DNA from: Candidatus Woesearchaeota archaeon | GTDB lineage: Archaea > Nanobdellota > Nanobdellia > Woesearchaeales > UBA583 | Assembly: GCA_023898345.1 (NCBI GenBank) | Contig: CP060218.1 | Span: 1,054,001 to 1,118,000, forward strand | DNA length: 64,000 nt | Direction of reading: 5' to 3' | Part shown: positions 43,544 to 51,629 of the stretch, piece after piece | Numbering within the stretch: position 1 is the stretch's first letter | Layout: each line of letters opens with the position of its first letter | Made by a program: the position numbers and the translations under genes | Notes under the pieces: generated by a model | The model's database searches: none | What the model was told of the DNA's origin: nothing | The model's input: only the letters and a program-made list of their open reading frames with translations

Positions 43544-44104
43544 ATGAAAAAAACTCTGACTCTTGTAACAGGAAATGAAAATAAAAGAAGAGAATTTGAA
43601 ATGCTTCTTTACAATTTCCAAGTTGAGATGAAAGCTTTGGATCTTGAAGAAGTACAAAGTTTAGACACTGAGTACATCGCCAAAGAAAAAGCAAAAAAAG
43701 CATATTCTCTTTTGCAAAAACCTGTCATTGTAGAAGATGTCAGTGCTCATCTTGATGCTCTAGAGGGCTTGCCTGGACCTTTTATCAAGTATTTTGAGAA
43801 AAAACTTGGCGATACTGCTCTTTTGAGACTTCTTGGCGAGGAGAAAAACCGGGCGGCTTTTATTCGTTGTACTTGTGTTTATTTTGATGGGGAATCACTG
43901 CTTGTTTCAGTTGCTGAAATGAAAGGACACATAAGTAGAGAAAAGAGAGGTGAAGATGGTTGGGGCTTTGATGTCTGTTTTATTCCTGAGGGACAGGAGA
44001 AAACTTTAGCGGAAATGGGCAGAGAAGAAAAAATTAACATTTTTCCGAGGTCTTTAGCACTACACCATCTTTCTGACCGATTAAAAAAGGAAGGTAAAAA
44101 TTGA
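43544..44104 (+). CDS. Inosine/xanthosine triphosphate pyrophosphatase (RdgB/HAM1 family)
   Basis: 186 residues from the ATG at 43544 ('MKKTLTLVTGNENKRREFEM'); the longer frame runs into repeat C. It hydrolyses ITP/XTP to monophosphates to clean the nucleotide pool. Motifs: 'TLVTGNENKRREFE' (Lys contacts the triphosphate), 'VIVEDVSAHLDALEGLPGPF' (catalytic Asp) and 'GWGFDVCFIPEG'. The usual C-terminal 'K.....SHR..AL' is 'KINIFPRSLAL', lacking the His. Activity is likely but specificity may differ. Confidence 0.88.
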   Translation: MKKTLTLVTGNENKRREFEMLLYNFQVEMKALDLEEVQSLDTEYIAKEKAKKAYSLLQKPVIVEDVSAHLDALEGLPGPFIKYFEKKLGDTALLRLLGEEKNRAAFIRCTCVYFDGESLLVSVAEMKGHISREKRGEDGWGFDVCFIPEGQEKTLAEMGREEKINIFPRSLALHHLSDRLKKEGKN

Positions 44105-44108
44105 GGAT

Positions 44109-44522
44109 TTATTCTGCATCTGCGGATACAGTAATTATTGCATCTCCCCCTATACTAGAATAACGAATATAAAAGGTTTTTTCTGTAAGTGGAGAAGGTT
44201 CAACTACAATTGAGGCTCCTTCTAAAAAATCAGCAGGAAAATAACTTTGAGCCAGATTTGTGCTGCCCTTGTTATTTACAATATAACAAAGATCGGAGTT
44301 TTTTATTCCGTAATTGTTATCATAACATTGTTTCACAAGAATCCCTATTTGTTCATTGTCAAAATCTTCGTTAAGCAATTTGTCCTCTGAGCCTACTGCT
44401 CCGGGAACTCTGTCTACGGTCCTTTTCGAATTTGCGAGAATATCTGAGGATACAGCAATCATAGTAAAACCGACTGCTAAAATTACAACCAAAGATACAA
44501 TTATTTTTATGGTGTCATCCAT
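44109..44522 (-). CDS. Single-anchor secreted protein, pilin-like operon gene 3
   Basis: 137 residues. N-terminal helix 'IIVSLVVILAVGFTMIAVSS' then an extracytoplasmic domain with two cysteines ('VKQCYDNN', 'SDLCYIVNN'). Last of three adjacent genes with similar plans (2-12 bp gaps), resembling minor pilins. No canonical prepilin peptidase site, so the pilin assignment is tentative. Confidence 0.65.
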   Translation of the reverse strand: MDDTIKIIVSLVVILAVGFTMIAVSSDILANSKRTVDRVPGAVGSEDKLLNEDFDNEQIGILVKQCYDNNYGIKNSDLCYIVNNKGSTNLAQSYFPADFLEGASIVVEPSPLTEKTFYIRYSSIGGDAIITVSADAE

Positions 44523-44524
44523 GC

Positions 44525-44956
44525 TTAGCTGTTATCAAATTGTATTTTAATTTTTTGTCCTTCCCTTGTCATGACAAACCTATAGATGCTTGCCACTGCT
44601 CCTTCCTCAAAAATGATACTTTTCCCTTCTGCACAAGTTCCTGTGGAATCACACATTTGGACTTCACAAAGAAATTTTTTACAGTAGATATAATCTGAGG
44701 GACTATCTTCTTGAAATGTGCAAACTTTGTCAGTGTCCACATACATTTCAATTTGTCCAGGGTAATCAACATCAAATATTTCAGAAGTAAATGGGTCTCG
44801 ACAATAAATATCAACCTTACTTTGAATTTCTCTTACTGTCGCTTCAGCAAGACCTCTGTCAAGAATTTGTCCGTTTTCGTGAAATAGATTTAGAGCCATT
44901 GCTCCTGCAAAAACAAAAATTATTACAGAAAAAAAAAAAGCAATGATTGTATTCAT
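44525..44956 (-). CDS. Single-anchor secreted Cys-rich protein, pilin-like operon gene 2
   Basis: 143 residues. N-terminal helix 'IIAFFFSVIIFVFAGAMALN' then a domain with six cysteines ('DIYCRDPF', 'KVCTFQED', 'IYCKKFLCEVQMCDSTGTC'), suggesting disulfides outside the cell. The gene starts 2 bp before its downstream partner. Function unknown. Confidence 0.65.
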   Translation of the reverse strand: MNTIIAFFFSVIIFVFAGAMALNLFHENGQILDRGLAEATVREIQSKVDIYCRDPFTSEIFDVDYPGQIEMYVDTDKVCTFQEDSPSDYIYCKKFLCEVQMCDSTGTCAEGKSIIFEEGAVASIYRFVMTREGQKIKIQFDNS

Positions 44957-44968
44957 AGTTTGCTTTCT

Positions 44969-45508
44969 CTAACTAATTGTTTGAGATTCAAATCCATATA
45001 ATTTACGCCAACTTCCATCTCCTTCTGTACACTGTCCGGTCTTTGAATACGTAAATTTATCGTCAAACATTGTTTGCGTGTATCCGTCATGATCGTTGTA
45101 AAACTTTGCAGTTATTTCCAGACACTTATCCATAGAAAGCTCGACACCACAATCACACTTTTGTACTAGTGGACAGTAGATACTATCTTCACACATTGTG
45201 AACGTTCCCGTATCAGCTTCACCGTTTCCGTTGTCACTGTTTCCGTCCCAGTCTAAACTAAAACTTTTTACACAGTATGCAATAACATCCTCTGTTCGAC
45301 AGTTGTTTGCTTTTGCCTGAGAACAAGAAGTCGTACAAATTTGCTTTGCTTCTTCTTCTGCTGCTTGTTGATTGAGTTGGTTTTGTCTGTCTGACACTCC
45401 TCCTGAAAACATCTTAAGCAGAACCATGGCAACTGCTAAGATTACAAAGAGGGAAACAAAAATCTCAATCGGTTTTTCCGATGCTTTTTTTAGTACTTTT
45501 TGTACCAT
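44969..45508 (-). CDS. Single-anchor secreted Cys-rich protein, pilin-like operon gene 1
   Basis: 179 residues. Basic leader and helix 'IEIFVSLFVILAVAMVLLKM', then a Gln/Glu-rich coiled segment and a domain with about ten cysteines ('QICTTSCSQAKANNCRTEDV', 'MCEDSIYCPLVQKCDCGVEL'). First gene of the three-gene unit; a minus-strand A/T-rich promoter lies around 45530. It may be a pseudopilin or other envelope component. Confidence 0.65.
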   Translation of the reverse strand: MVQKVLKKASEKPIEIFVSLFVILAVAMVLLKMFSGGVSDRQNQLNQQAAEEEAKQICTTSCSQAKANNCRTEDVIAYCVKSFSLDWDGNSDNGNGEADTGTFTMCEDSIYCPLVQKCDCGVELSMDKCLEITAKFYNDHDGYTQTMFDDKFTYSKTGQCTEGDGSWRKLYGFESQTIS

Positions 45509-45976
45509 GTTTGAGACTCGTTCTTATTTTACTTTTTTTCTTTTGTAGTCTTTGTAAGGTGAATAAAATGGCTCTCGAAGCTTATTTTAGGGATTGCCAG
45601 CACCCTTTTGCATCAAACTTCTCTTTCTGTTTTTGCTCAAATCTCAGAGACAGCTTTTTTTCTCTTCTTTAGTCAGCGCTTTTGCGATTTTTTTATAGGG
45701 CTACGAAAAACCAATATCATTTGTGAGATGAAAGCAAGGAGTCCTCACTCAAATTTGAGAGTTTTACCGACCTTATCTCTGAGAAGAACAAAAACCAAGT
45801 AAAGAAATCGCTAAAATGTGCCTATCCCAATCGGAGCAGAGCTGCAGGGTATATATAATATCCAGCTAAGGAATCAAAAGTTTTGGTTTTTCCACCCTTC
45901 TCAATAATTACTTTAGCCTTTGCCACAGTTTGAGAGCTTACTCAAATTTATAAATTGAAACTTAAGCAATTCTTTC
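45509..45976. other. 468-bp intergenic region
   Basis: It holds the promoter of the minus-strand pilin-like operon, a perfect 12-bp palindrome 'ctcaaatttgag' (45748-45759), repeat copy B (45797-45880), and the TATA 'tttataaa' (about 45947-45954) of the antiporter gene. Short ORFs here have no coding character. Confidence 0.6.
45797..45880 (+). repeat. Dispersed hairpin element, copy B
   Basis: Best-preserved copy with A: 'aagtaaagaaatcgctaaaa', 'tgtgcctatcccaatcggag', 'cagagctgcagggtatatat', 'aatatccagctaaggaatca'. A hairpin forms from 'agctg'/'cagct' with an inner stem 'ggtat'/'atatc' lengthened relative to other copies. Confidence 0.8.
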
Positions 45977-47305
45977 ATGGATGTTATTGCAGTTTTCAGT
46001 GTTATTGCAGGAATTGTCTTTCTTGGTTATTTTAGTGAACTTATTTTCAAAAAAACAAATATTCCAGATGTACTTCTTCTTATGATTGTAGGAATCCTTA
46101 TAGGGACTGTTTTGCAATGGGTTGAACCTGAAAGTTTTGGCTTTGGTTCTGAATTATTCACGACATTTGCTTTGCTCTTTCTTCTCTTTGTTGGTGCTCT
46201 TTCGATTGATTTTAAAACTCTTTTACGTTCTTTTTCTCGCTCTATGCTCCTCACGGTTGTCACCTTTCTTTTCTCTGTCGCTGTTGTTGCAGGGGTTTCC
46301 TATTTTCTTTATAGGGATATCTTGCTTTCATTATTGACGGGGATGATTTTAGGAGGAACTAGCTCTGCTGTCGTTATTCCCCTCTTGCAAACTATTCCCC
46401 TTAAAGAAAAAAAACACGAAACTATTCTTATGCTTGAATCTGCTCTGAGTGATGTGCTTTGTATTATTGGGACAGTGACTATTCTTGAAATTATGAAAAC
46501 TGGGCAAATTATTGCAAGTGGAATTTTCAAATCTGTTCTTTCTTCTTTTTCTCTTGCTCTGGTTGTTGGTGTTATTGTTGGTCTTCTCTGGATTGGTCTT
46601 TTGTACAAGTATGAAATTTTAATGAAATCGTATCTTCTTACTATTGCTGTTCTTATTGGTCTGTACGCCTTTGTTGAAAGTCCTTTTGTTGGTGGAAGTG
46701 GAGCGATTGCGTCTTTAGCCTTTGGGCTTGTTCTTGGAAATGCTAAAACTTTGCGTCTTATGCTTCAAGGTGACAACAACTCATCAAAGAAAGATGAAAT
46801 TTCTAGGGATGAAGAGGAGAAAGAAGCTATTCATAATGTCCTTCTTCCAAGTGCAAAAAATTTCTACTCAGAAATTTCATTTTTTGTTAAAACTTTCTTT
46901 TTTGTTTATCTTGGAATTCTCATTGATTTTTCTGAATGGAATCTCTTTGCCATTGGATTTTTACTTACACTTGCCATTTTTTTGGTAAGACCTTTTTGTG
47001 TTCGGCTTGTTTTTGCGGGTGAAAAACTTGATTCTATGGAAAGAACATTCTTGGAGATCTTGGTCCCGAAAGGTCTGGCTGCTGCAGTTTTGGCGGGCAT
47101 TGCTGTCCAGAGTGGGCTTTTGCAAGAGTATGTCCTTGGAAGTTTTGTAACGATCATTCTTTCTGTGGTTTTTATTTCCATTGTTCTGACTTCGATTCTT
47201 GTTTTTTTTACTGGGAAAGGTTGGTTTGTTGGCTTTCTTCCTTTTCTGCACCCTAAGGATGAACACACATTAACAAAAAAAGAAATAAAGGAAAGAACAT
47301 CTTAG
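45977..47305 (+). CDS. Cation/proton antiporter (CPA family, KefB/NhaP-like)
   Basis: 442 residues, about twelve to thirteen transmembrane helices. Landmarks: 'KKTNIPDVLLLMIVGILIGT', 'LLFLLFVGALSIDFKTLLRS', 'GGTSSAVVIPLLQTIPLKEK' and 'LMLESALSDVLCIIGTVTIL'. The ion-site motif on the last helix usually holds ND or DD; here it is S-D. An acidic loop ('DEISRDEEEKEA') lies between helices. Likely exchanges Na+ or K+ for H+. The next gene follows by 5 bp. Confidence 0.88.
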   Translation: MDVIAVFSVIAGIVFLGYFSELIFKKTNIPDVLLLMIVGILIGTVLQWVEPESFGFGSELFTTFALLFLLFVGALSIDFKTLLRSFSRSMLLTVVTFLFSVAVVAGVSYFLYRDILLSLLTGMILGGTSSAVVIPLLQTIPLKEKKHETILMLESALSDVLCIIGTVTILEIMKTGQIIASGIFKSVLSSFSLALVVGVIVGLLWIGLLYKYEILMKSYLLTIAVLIGLYAFVESPFVGGSGAIASLAFGLVLGNAKTLRLMLQGDNNSSKKDEISRDEEEKEAIHNVLLPSAKNFYSEISFFVKTFFFVYLGILIDFSEWNLFAIGFLLTLAIFLVRPFCVRLVFAGEKLDSMERTFLEILVPKGLAAAVLAGIAVQSGLLQEYVLGSFVTIILSVVFISIVLTSILVFFTGKGWFVGFLPFLHPKDEHTLTKKEIKERTS

Positions 47306-47310
47306 AAAAT

Positions 47311-48174
47311 ATGGCCCCTTTTTCTTCAAACATTCTTCTCTCTGTACGCCTCACCCTCAAAAATAAATTTCTCTTGCTTCCCTTTATTCTTTCTTTTGTT
47401 TGGTTTTTCTTTATTGTAAGCACTTTTCTTGACACAATACATCTGCAAGAAGTTCTTCAGCACTATCTTCTTGGAACTGAAAACACTTCTTCTCTTTCGT
47501 TTACTGCTACAACAAACATACTCCTCACTAGTATTTTCTTCTTATTGCTCTGGTTCTTAGGATCTTATTTTTTTACGTGTATGGGTATGTCGGGAATACT
47601 TCAGGTTTTAGAATCAAAGGAGAAGATTTCTTTTTTCTCGAAATCTTTTTTCTCTTTAGTTCTTTCTTTTTATCCTACATATGTCAAAGTCATGTTGTTA
47701 TATCTTATAGCATATTTTTCACCAATAGCTCTCTTTTTTTTAGAAATAACTTACATTCCTGAGCCTTCAACACTACTTGAGCTCCTCGCATTTCTTGTTA
47801 CTGCACTTTTTTCTCTTCTCTGGATGCTAAGTCTTAGTCTACGCTTTTTTTTTCTTAATGCGCAAATTTATGTGGAAAAAAAGAAGAAACTTAGAGAGAT
47901 TTTTTCAATTAGTTACAAAAAAACTTCTTCTGGAGCCTGGGTTCGTGTGCTTCCAATTTTTCTTATTATTTATGTTTTTATTGCAACAGAATCAACGTTA
48001 AAATTTTTCTTTAGAAAACTTGTGACCTCCTACTTTGCTTCTGATCCTTCTGGCATTCTTTTAGGCATCCTTCTCCTTGCCTTTTTTCTTTGTCTGCTCT
48101 TGGGCTTTCTTAGTACTGTTGCTCACTTTTTCTACTTTCTCTCGTACAAAGACCTTTCTAAAAACAAGAGCTAA
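47311..48174 (+). CDS. Multi-pass membrane protein
   Basis: 287 residues, about six transmembrane helices, with a basic cytoplasmic loop ('VEKKKKLREIFSISYKKTSS'). It resembles general archaeal DUF4013-like integral membrane proteins in layout, but no signature motif is seen. It is co-transcribed with the antiporter (5-bp gap), so it may assist or modulate it (inference). Confidence 0.68.
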   Translation: MAPFSSNILLSVRLTLKNKFLLLPFILSFVWFFFIVSTFLDTIHLQEVLQHYLLGTENTSSLSFTATTNILLTSIFFLLLWFLGSYFFTCMGMSGILQVLESKEKISFFSKSFFSLVLSFYPTYVKVMLLYLIAYFSPIALFFLEITYIPEPSTLLELLAFLVTALFSLLWMLSLSLRFFFLNAQIYVEKKKKLREIFSISYKKTSSGAWVRVLPIFLIIYVFIATESTLKFFFRKLVTSYFASDPSGILLGILLLAFFLCLLLGFLSTVAHFFYFLSYKDLSKNKS

Positions 48175-48205
48175 TCAGGATATGTACGGAGATTGCCAAC
48201 TCACT

Positions 48206-48802
48206 TTACTTCTTCTTGCTTTTTTTTTCAGTGAGCTTCCTAAAAAGAATATACAAAAGGAGAAGAGTGCAAACTGTCAAAATAAAAAAAAATGTAGGAG
48301 TGCTAAAAAAAGAATTGGCCTGTTCAATATTACTTGCAGCAAGGGAAACACTTTTTTCCATCATTGTATCTGCTGCTTCTTCTTGCATAACGAAAATACT
48401 ATTTTCTCTTTGTTTTCCACCTAGTTCAAGAAAAATGATTCCTGCGAGCGTAATTAAAAAAGAAGGAAAAAATAAATCGAGCTTTTCCATAAAGGTTTTT
48501 TTTAGGTTTTCATTTGGAGTAATAACTAGTGTTCGATTTGCTGCTTTGTATAATTTTATTTCTTTTCCTTTTGTAGAATACTGATAATGAGTCCATGAAA
48601 CAAGTTGGACTTTTTGTAATTCTTGAATATTGTAGTGAACTGTCGAAAGTGCTAGGTTTAATTTTTTTGCAACTTCTGTTTCTGGAGCTTCTTTTTCTGA
48701 GAGAAAAACAAGAATTTTTTTTGCAGTCTCGTTTGACAAAACTTTGCTTATTTGTCGGGCCCTCTCATCATCGAAACTTAGACATTCTATGTTCTTTTTC
48801 AT
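48206..48802 (-). CDS. ArsR-like winged-helix regulator with C-terminal membrane segments
   Basis: 198 residues from the ATG at 48802 ('MKKNIECLSFDDERARQISK'), about 20-25 bp from the minus-strand TATA 'tttatatg' (about 48820-48828). A wHTH ('ETAKKILVFLSEKEAPETEV', 'AKKLNLALSTVHYNIQELQK') is followed by two transmembrane helices ('FPSFLITLAGIIFLELGG' and 'FFFILTVCTLLLLYILFRKL') with a loop between. Another membrane-bound wHTH regulator, the third in the window. Confidence 0.78.
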   Translation of the reverse strand: MKKNIECLSFDDERARQISKVLSNETAKKILVFLSEKEAPETEVAKKLNLALSTVHYNIQELQKVQLVSWTHYQYSTKGKEIKLYKAANRTLVITPNENLKKTFMEKLDLFFPSFLITLAGIIFLELGGKQRENSIFVMQEEAADTMMEKSVSLAASNIEQANSFFSTPTFFFILTVCTLLLLYILFRKLTEKKSKKK

Positions 48803-48931
48803 TGTGAAATGTAAAACTTGCCAGCATATAAATCTGTCGGAGCGTCTCTCTTGGTAAAAAACAAATCTTAAGAAATTACTCAAAATGTGTAAAGTTGTAG
48901 AGGAAGAGCCTTAAGACCCTTCCAGGATTAC

Positions 48932-49010
48932 CAGTAAAGAAATCGCCAAAATGTGCCTATCCCAAACGGAGCAGAGCTGCGGGGTATAATACTCAGCTAA
49001 GGAACTGAAA
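48932..49010 (+). repeat. Dispersed hairpin element, copy A
   Basis: 'cagtaaagaaatcgccaaaa', 'tgtgcctatcccaaacggag', 'cagagctgcggggtataata', 'ctcagctaaggaactgaaa'. The hairpin pairs 'agctg' with 'cagct' and 'ggta' with 'tact' around a 'taa' loop, with three unpaired bases on the 5' side. Confidence 0.8.
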
Positions 49011-49107
49011 AATCTTAGTTTTGTTGAGCTTTGCTGTTTCTTTCTTTTGTGATACCCACGAGACGGGAATTTTATAAAGTCCTTTAGACTCTCTCCTTTA
49101 AAAATCC

Positions 49108-50457
49108 ATGAGAAAGGTCATTATTACAGGTCTTCTGAAAAGTCAGGGCAAGGACGTTGGAGCCGAATATGAGAATCTCAAGCAGCTTGAATTTGCTGAT
49201 TATGATCTTGTTAAGAAACGACAAGAGGAAAAGCTAAGGGACTTACTTTTGCACTGCGCTAAATATGTACCTTACTACAAATCATCCCTAAAAGCTTTTC
49301 TTGAATCTGAGGGCAAGGATCTTTCTCTCTTTTATTCTCTGCCTGCTTTGACAAAAAAGGAGCTTAAGGAACACAAGGATTTACTTACAAGTACAGACTG
49401 TCATGAAAGAGCTTGCTACAAAAATTTTTCTGGCGGTTCGACTGGCGTCCCTGTTGCTTTTGTTCAGGATAAACATTCTTGGTCTGTTACGATTGCGCAA
49501 AAATGGCTCTTCTACTCTTTTCTCTCGGATACTCTTCCTTTGAAAAATATTAAACTTTGGGGTTCTGATAGAGATGTTATGCAAGGAAGTCTTGGCTGGA
49601 AAGCTCAACTCAAAAATCTCTTGTACAAAAGAAAAGTTCTCAATGCTTTTGCAATGGATGAGGATAAAATGAGGCAGTTTGTTAAGGAGATTAATGCTTT
49701 CAAACCTGAACTCATTGAGGCATATGTTGAACCTGCTGCTGCTTTGGCGCGCTTTATTCTTAAGGAGGGGATTTCAGTCCACAAACCTTTGGGTGTAATG
49801 ACTTCGGCAGGTACGCTTTATCCAGATATGAAGGACGTTATTTGTAAGGCATTTGGTGATTGTCCAGTTCTTGACAAATATGGCTCGCGTGAGGTTGGTG
49901 ATATTGCTTGTTCTTGCAAGGAGAATTCTGGTCTTCATCTTAATTGTTTTTCTCTCTTCGTAGAAATTCTTGATGAGAATATGAGGGAAGTAAAAGCAGG
50001 TGAAATTGGAAAGGTATATGTGACAACTTTGGACAATTACTCTATGCCGCTTCTGCGTTACGAACTTGGCGACATGGCGCGTGTTGCAAAGGAAAAAAAA
50101 TGCTCTTGTGGAAGAAGTATGCCTTTAGTCTCAGAAATTCTTGGACGGGAAATGAATATGTTTGTTAAACGGGACGGGACTTTGGTTTCTGGTGAATTTT
50201 TCATTCATTTTTTTAGCTCTGTGTATAATGACGACTCTGTACAGCGCTTTCAGGTTGTTCAAAAAGATTATGAAGAGTTGCTTATTCGAGTTGTGCTCAA
50301 GGACAAAGAAGCTTTTGAAAAAGCAAAGCCAAAACTTCTGCTTCCCATTCGAAAAATTATGGGCGAGAGCTGTCGTATTGATTTTGAAGAATGTGAAGAT
50401 ATCCCTCCTTTGAAGAGCGGAAAGTTTTTGTACACGGTGTGTGAAATTGACAAATAG
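49108..50457 (+). CDS. Phenylacetate-CoA ligase-like adenylating enzyme (CapK/PaaK type)
   Basis: 449 residues of the PaaK/CapK branch of AMP-forming enzymes. The P-loop is 'NFSGGSTGVPVAFVQDK', further motifs are 'VMTSAGTLYPDMKDVICKAF' and 'DKYGSREVGDIACSCKENSG' (the 'YGS.E' core), and 'RYELGDMARV' precedes the C-terminal lid. Four Cys near 'KKCSCGRSMP' and 'IACSCKENSG' may bind a metal as in some CapK proteins. CapK proteins occur in polysaccharide gene clusters. Acyl substrate unknown. Confidence 0.87.
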   Translation: MRKVIITGLLKSQGKDVGAEYENLKQLEFADYDLVKKRQEEKLRDLLLHCAKYVPYYKSSLKAFLESEGKDLSLFYSLPALTKKELKEHKDLLTSTDCHERACYKNFSGGSTGVPVAFVQDKHSWSVTIAQKWLFYSFLSDTLPLKNIKLWGSDRDVMQGSLGWKAQLKNLLYKRKVLNAFAMDEDKMRQFVKEINAFKPELIEAYVEPAAALARFILKEGISVHKPLGVMTSAGTLYPDMKDVICKAFGDCPVLDKYGSREVGDIACSCKENSGLHLNCFSLFVEILDENMREVKAGEIGKVYVTTLDNYSMPLLRYELGDMARVAKEKKCSCGRSMPLVSEILGREMNMFVKRDGTLVSGEFFIHFFSSVYNDDSVQRFQVVQKDYEELLIRVVLKDKEAFEKAKPKLLLPIRKIMGESCRIDFEECEDIPPLKSGKFLYTVCEIDK

Positions 50458-50465
50458 GGGCGTCC

Positions 50466-50702
50466 TTAGTTCTTTTCTCTAAGATAGTCGAAGCGTGGTA
50501 GCTCTTTCCCGCCAATAATCACAGTCTTGCAAAAGTCCGATAAAGGACGTGTCCAGACTGGTTGGTTACCAAAGTCTTTATCAAAGTAAAGGCCCCTATA
50601 TACAACAATTTCTTCCAATGTTTCTGAATCTCTTGCAACTGCTATGACTTCATAGATCTGTGCACTTTTGCTGTGTCTGTACAAACCAAGTTGAAATTTC
50701 AT
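50466..50702 (-). CDS. DUF1653 family protein
   Basis: 78 residues with the family pattern 'GLYRHSKSAQIYEVIAVARD', 'LEEIVVYRGLYF', 'QPVWTRPLSDFCKTV', and the C-terminal 'PRFDYLREKN'. A small beta-barrel of unknown role, common in bacteria as an accessory gene. It is convergent with the CapK-like gene (8-bp gap). Confidence 0.85.
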   Translation of the reverse strand: MKFQLGLYRHSKSAQIYEVIAVARDSETLEEIVVYRGLYFDKDFGNQPVWTRPLSDFCKTVIIGGKELPRFDYLREKN

Positions 50703-50740
50703 ACTCTAAAAGATTTACAAAGGCTTTTTCTGCTTTCTGC

Positions 50741-51532
50741 TTACTCTTCATTCCCTTGCACATCTGCTTGGACAAGCCTGTACTGTGCGTTCCCTCTTAG
50801 GCCTTGCGCTTCAAACCAGAGATCGTTTACACTTGCTCCGTGTTCAAATTCCTGAGAACAGTTTCCTTCAGCTTCGAAAAACCACCCTTTCTCGTCGCCA
50901 AAACGAAGCGCACATTTGTCAGCGCTCCAGTCAAAGTTAAATTCTGAAAGAAAAAGTTCGGATTTTTTGTAGTCTATCCAGAACTTTGGACTGTTAAAAT
51001 TGAAAGTTCCTTTGAACTGTACATATGCTCCGTTATTAAAATCTTCTACTTCAAAAAAACCGTTGCCATCTGAAAGAGAAAGAGTTTTGTTTGCTGGACC
51101 AAAGCGAAGAATGCCTCCTGACTCCTTTCCATCGGATGTCAACTCTACCCCCATTCTCAAAGTATAGGGTCCACCTAAAAATTCTGGATCTGTCTCACTT
51201 GCAGAAAGTTGAAACTCTTCTTTTTTTTTGCCTGCTGTAAGTTTCAGACTTTTCTCTTTTGAACTCTGATTATTGTCTTCACTTTGCAAAAGAGAACGTA
51301 GTGTGTTTTTCCTTTTTTTTTCAAATACTTCTTTTTCTTCATTAAATTCTTCTGAAATATTATTCTCGTCTTTAGACGAATGTTCATTTGCAAAAAGAGT
51401 TTGCTCTGAACTTTGTATGACTTGGATAGTTTGTTTCGATTCGTCAGCATACGATGAAGAAAGAAGTGGTAAAGAAAGGGAAAAAACTACTACCATAAAT
51501 AAAAAGAATAAGCTTACCTCATTCGTCCTCAT
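50741..51532 (-). CDS. Secreted protein of unknown function
   Basis: 263 residues. Signal peptide (about 1-29, 'FFLFMVVVFSLSLPLLSSSY'), an acidic, Lys/Glu-rich linker to about residue 115, then a beta-sandwich-like region ('GGPYTLRMGVELTSDGKESG' to 'NDLWFEAQGLRGNAQYRLVQ'). No family recognised. Divergent from the large adhesin-like gene at 51630. Confidence 0.7.
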   Translation of the reverse strand: MRTNEVSLFFLFMVVVFSLSLPLLSSSYADESKQTIQVIQSSEQTLFANEHSSKDENNISEEFNEEKEVFEKKRKNTLRSLLQSEDNNQSSKEKSLKLTAGKKKEEFQLSASETDPEFLGGPYTLRMGVELTSDGKESGGILRFGPANKTLSLSDGNGFFEVEDFNNGAYVQFKGTFNFNSPKFWIDYKKSELFLSEFNFDWSADKCALRFGDEKGWFFEAEGNCSQEFEHGASVNDLWFEAQGLRGNAQYRLVQADVQGNEE

Positions 51533-51549
51533 AGTTTCTCCTTCTTTTT

Positions 51550-51562
51550 TTTATATATAAAA
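51550..51562. promoter_or_regulatory. TATA element upstream of the secreted-protein gene
   Basis: 'tttatatataaaa' is palindromic in its core and lies about 18-30 bp from the minus ATG at 51532. The plus-strand adhesin gene has its own 'aaaattattaatg' about 20 bp before 51630. Confidence 0.5.
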
Positions 51563-51629
51563 TTTCGCCTCTCTTTAATCAAAACAAAAACTCAAAAAGT
51601 AAAATTATTAATGTACAAAGTACAATATT

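Noticed and set aside
45481..45802. Two small plus-strand ORFs in the 468-bp gap
   Set aside because: Low-complexity Phe/Leu/Ser-rich translations, overlapping promoter sequence of the pilin-like operon.
46906..47268. Long ORF antisense to the antiporter
   Set aside because: A shadow frame. The plus-strand frame encodes a clear transporter and the antisense product is basic and patternless.
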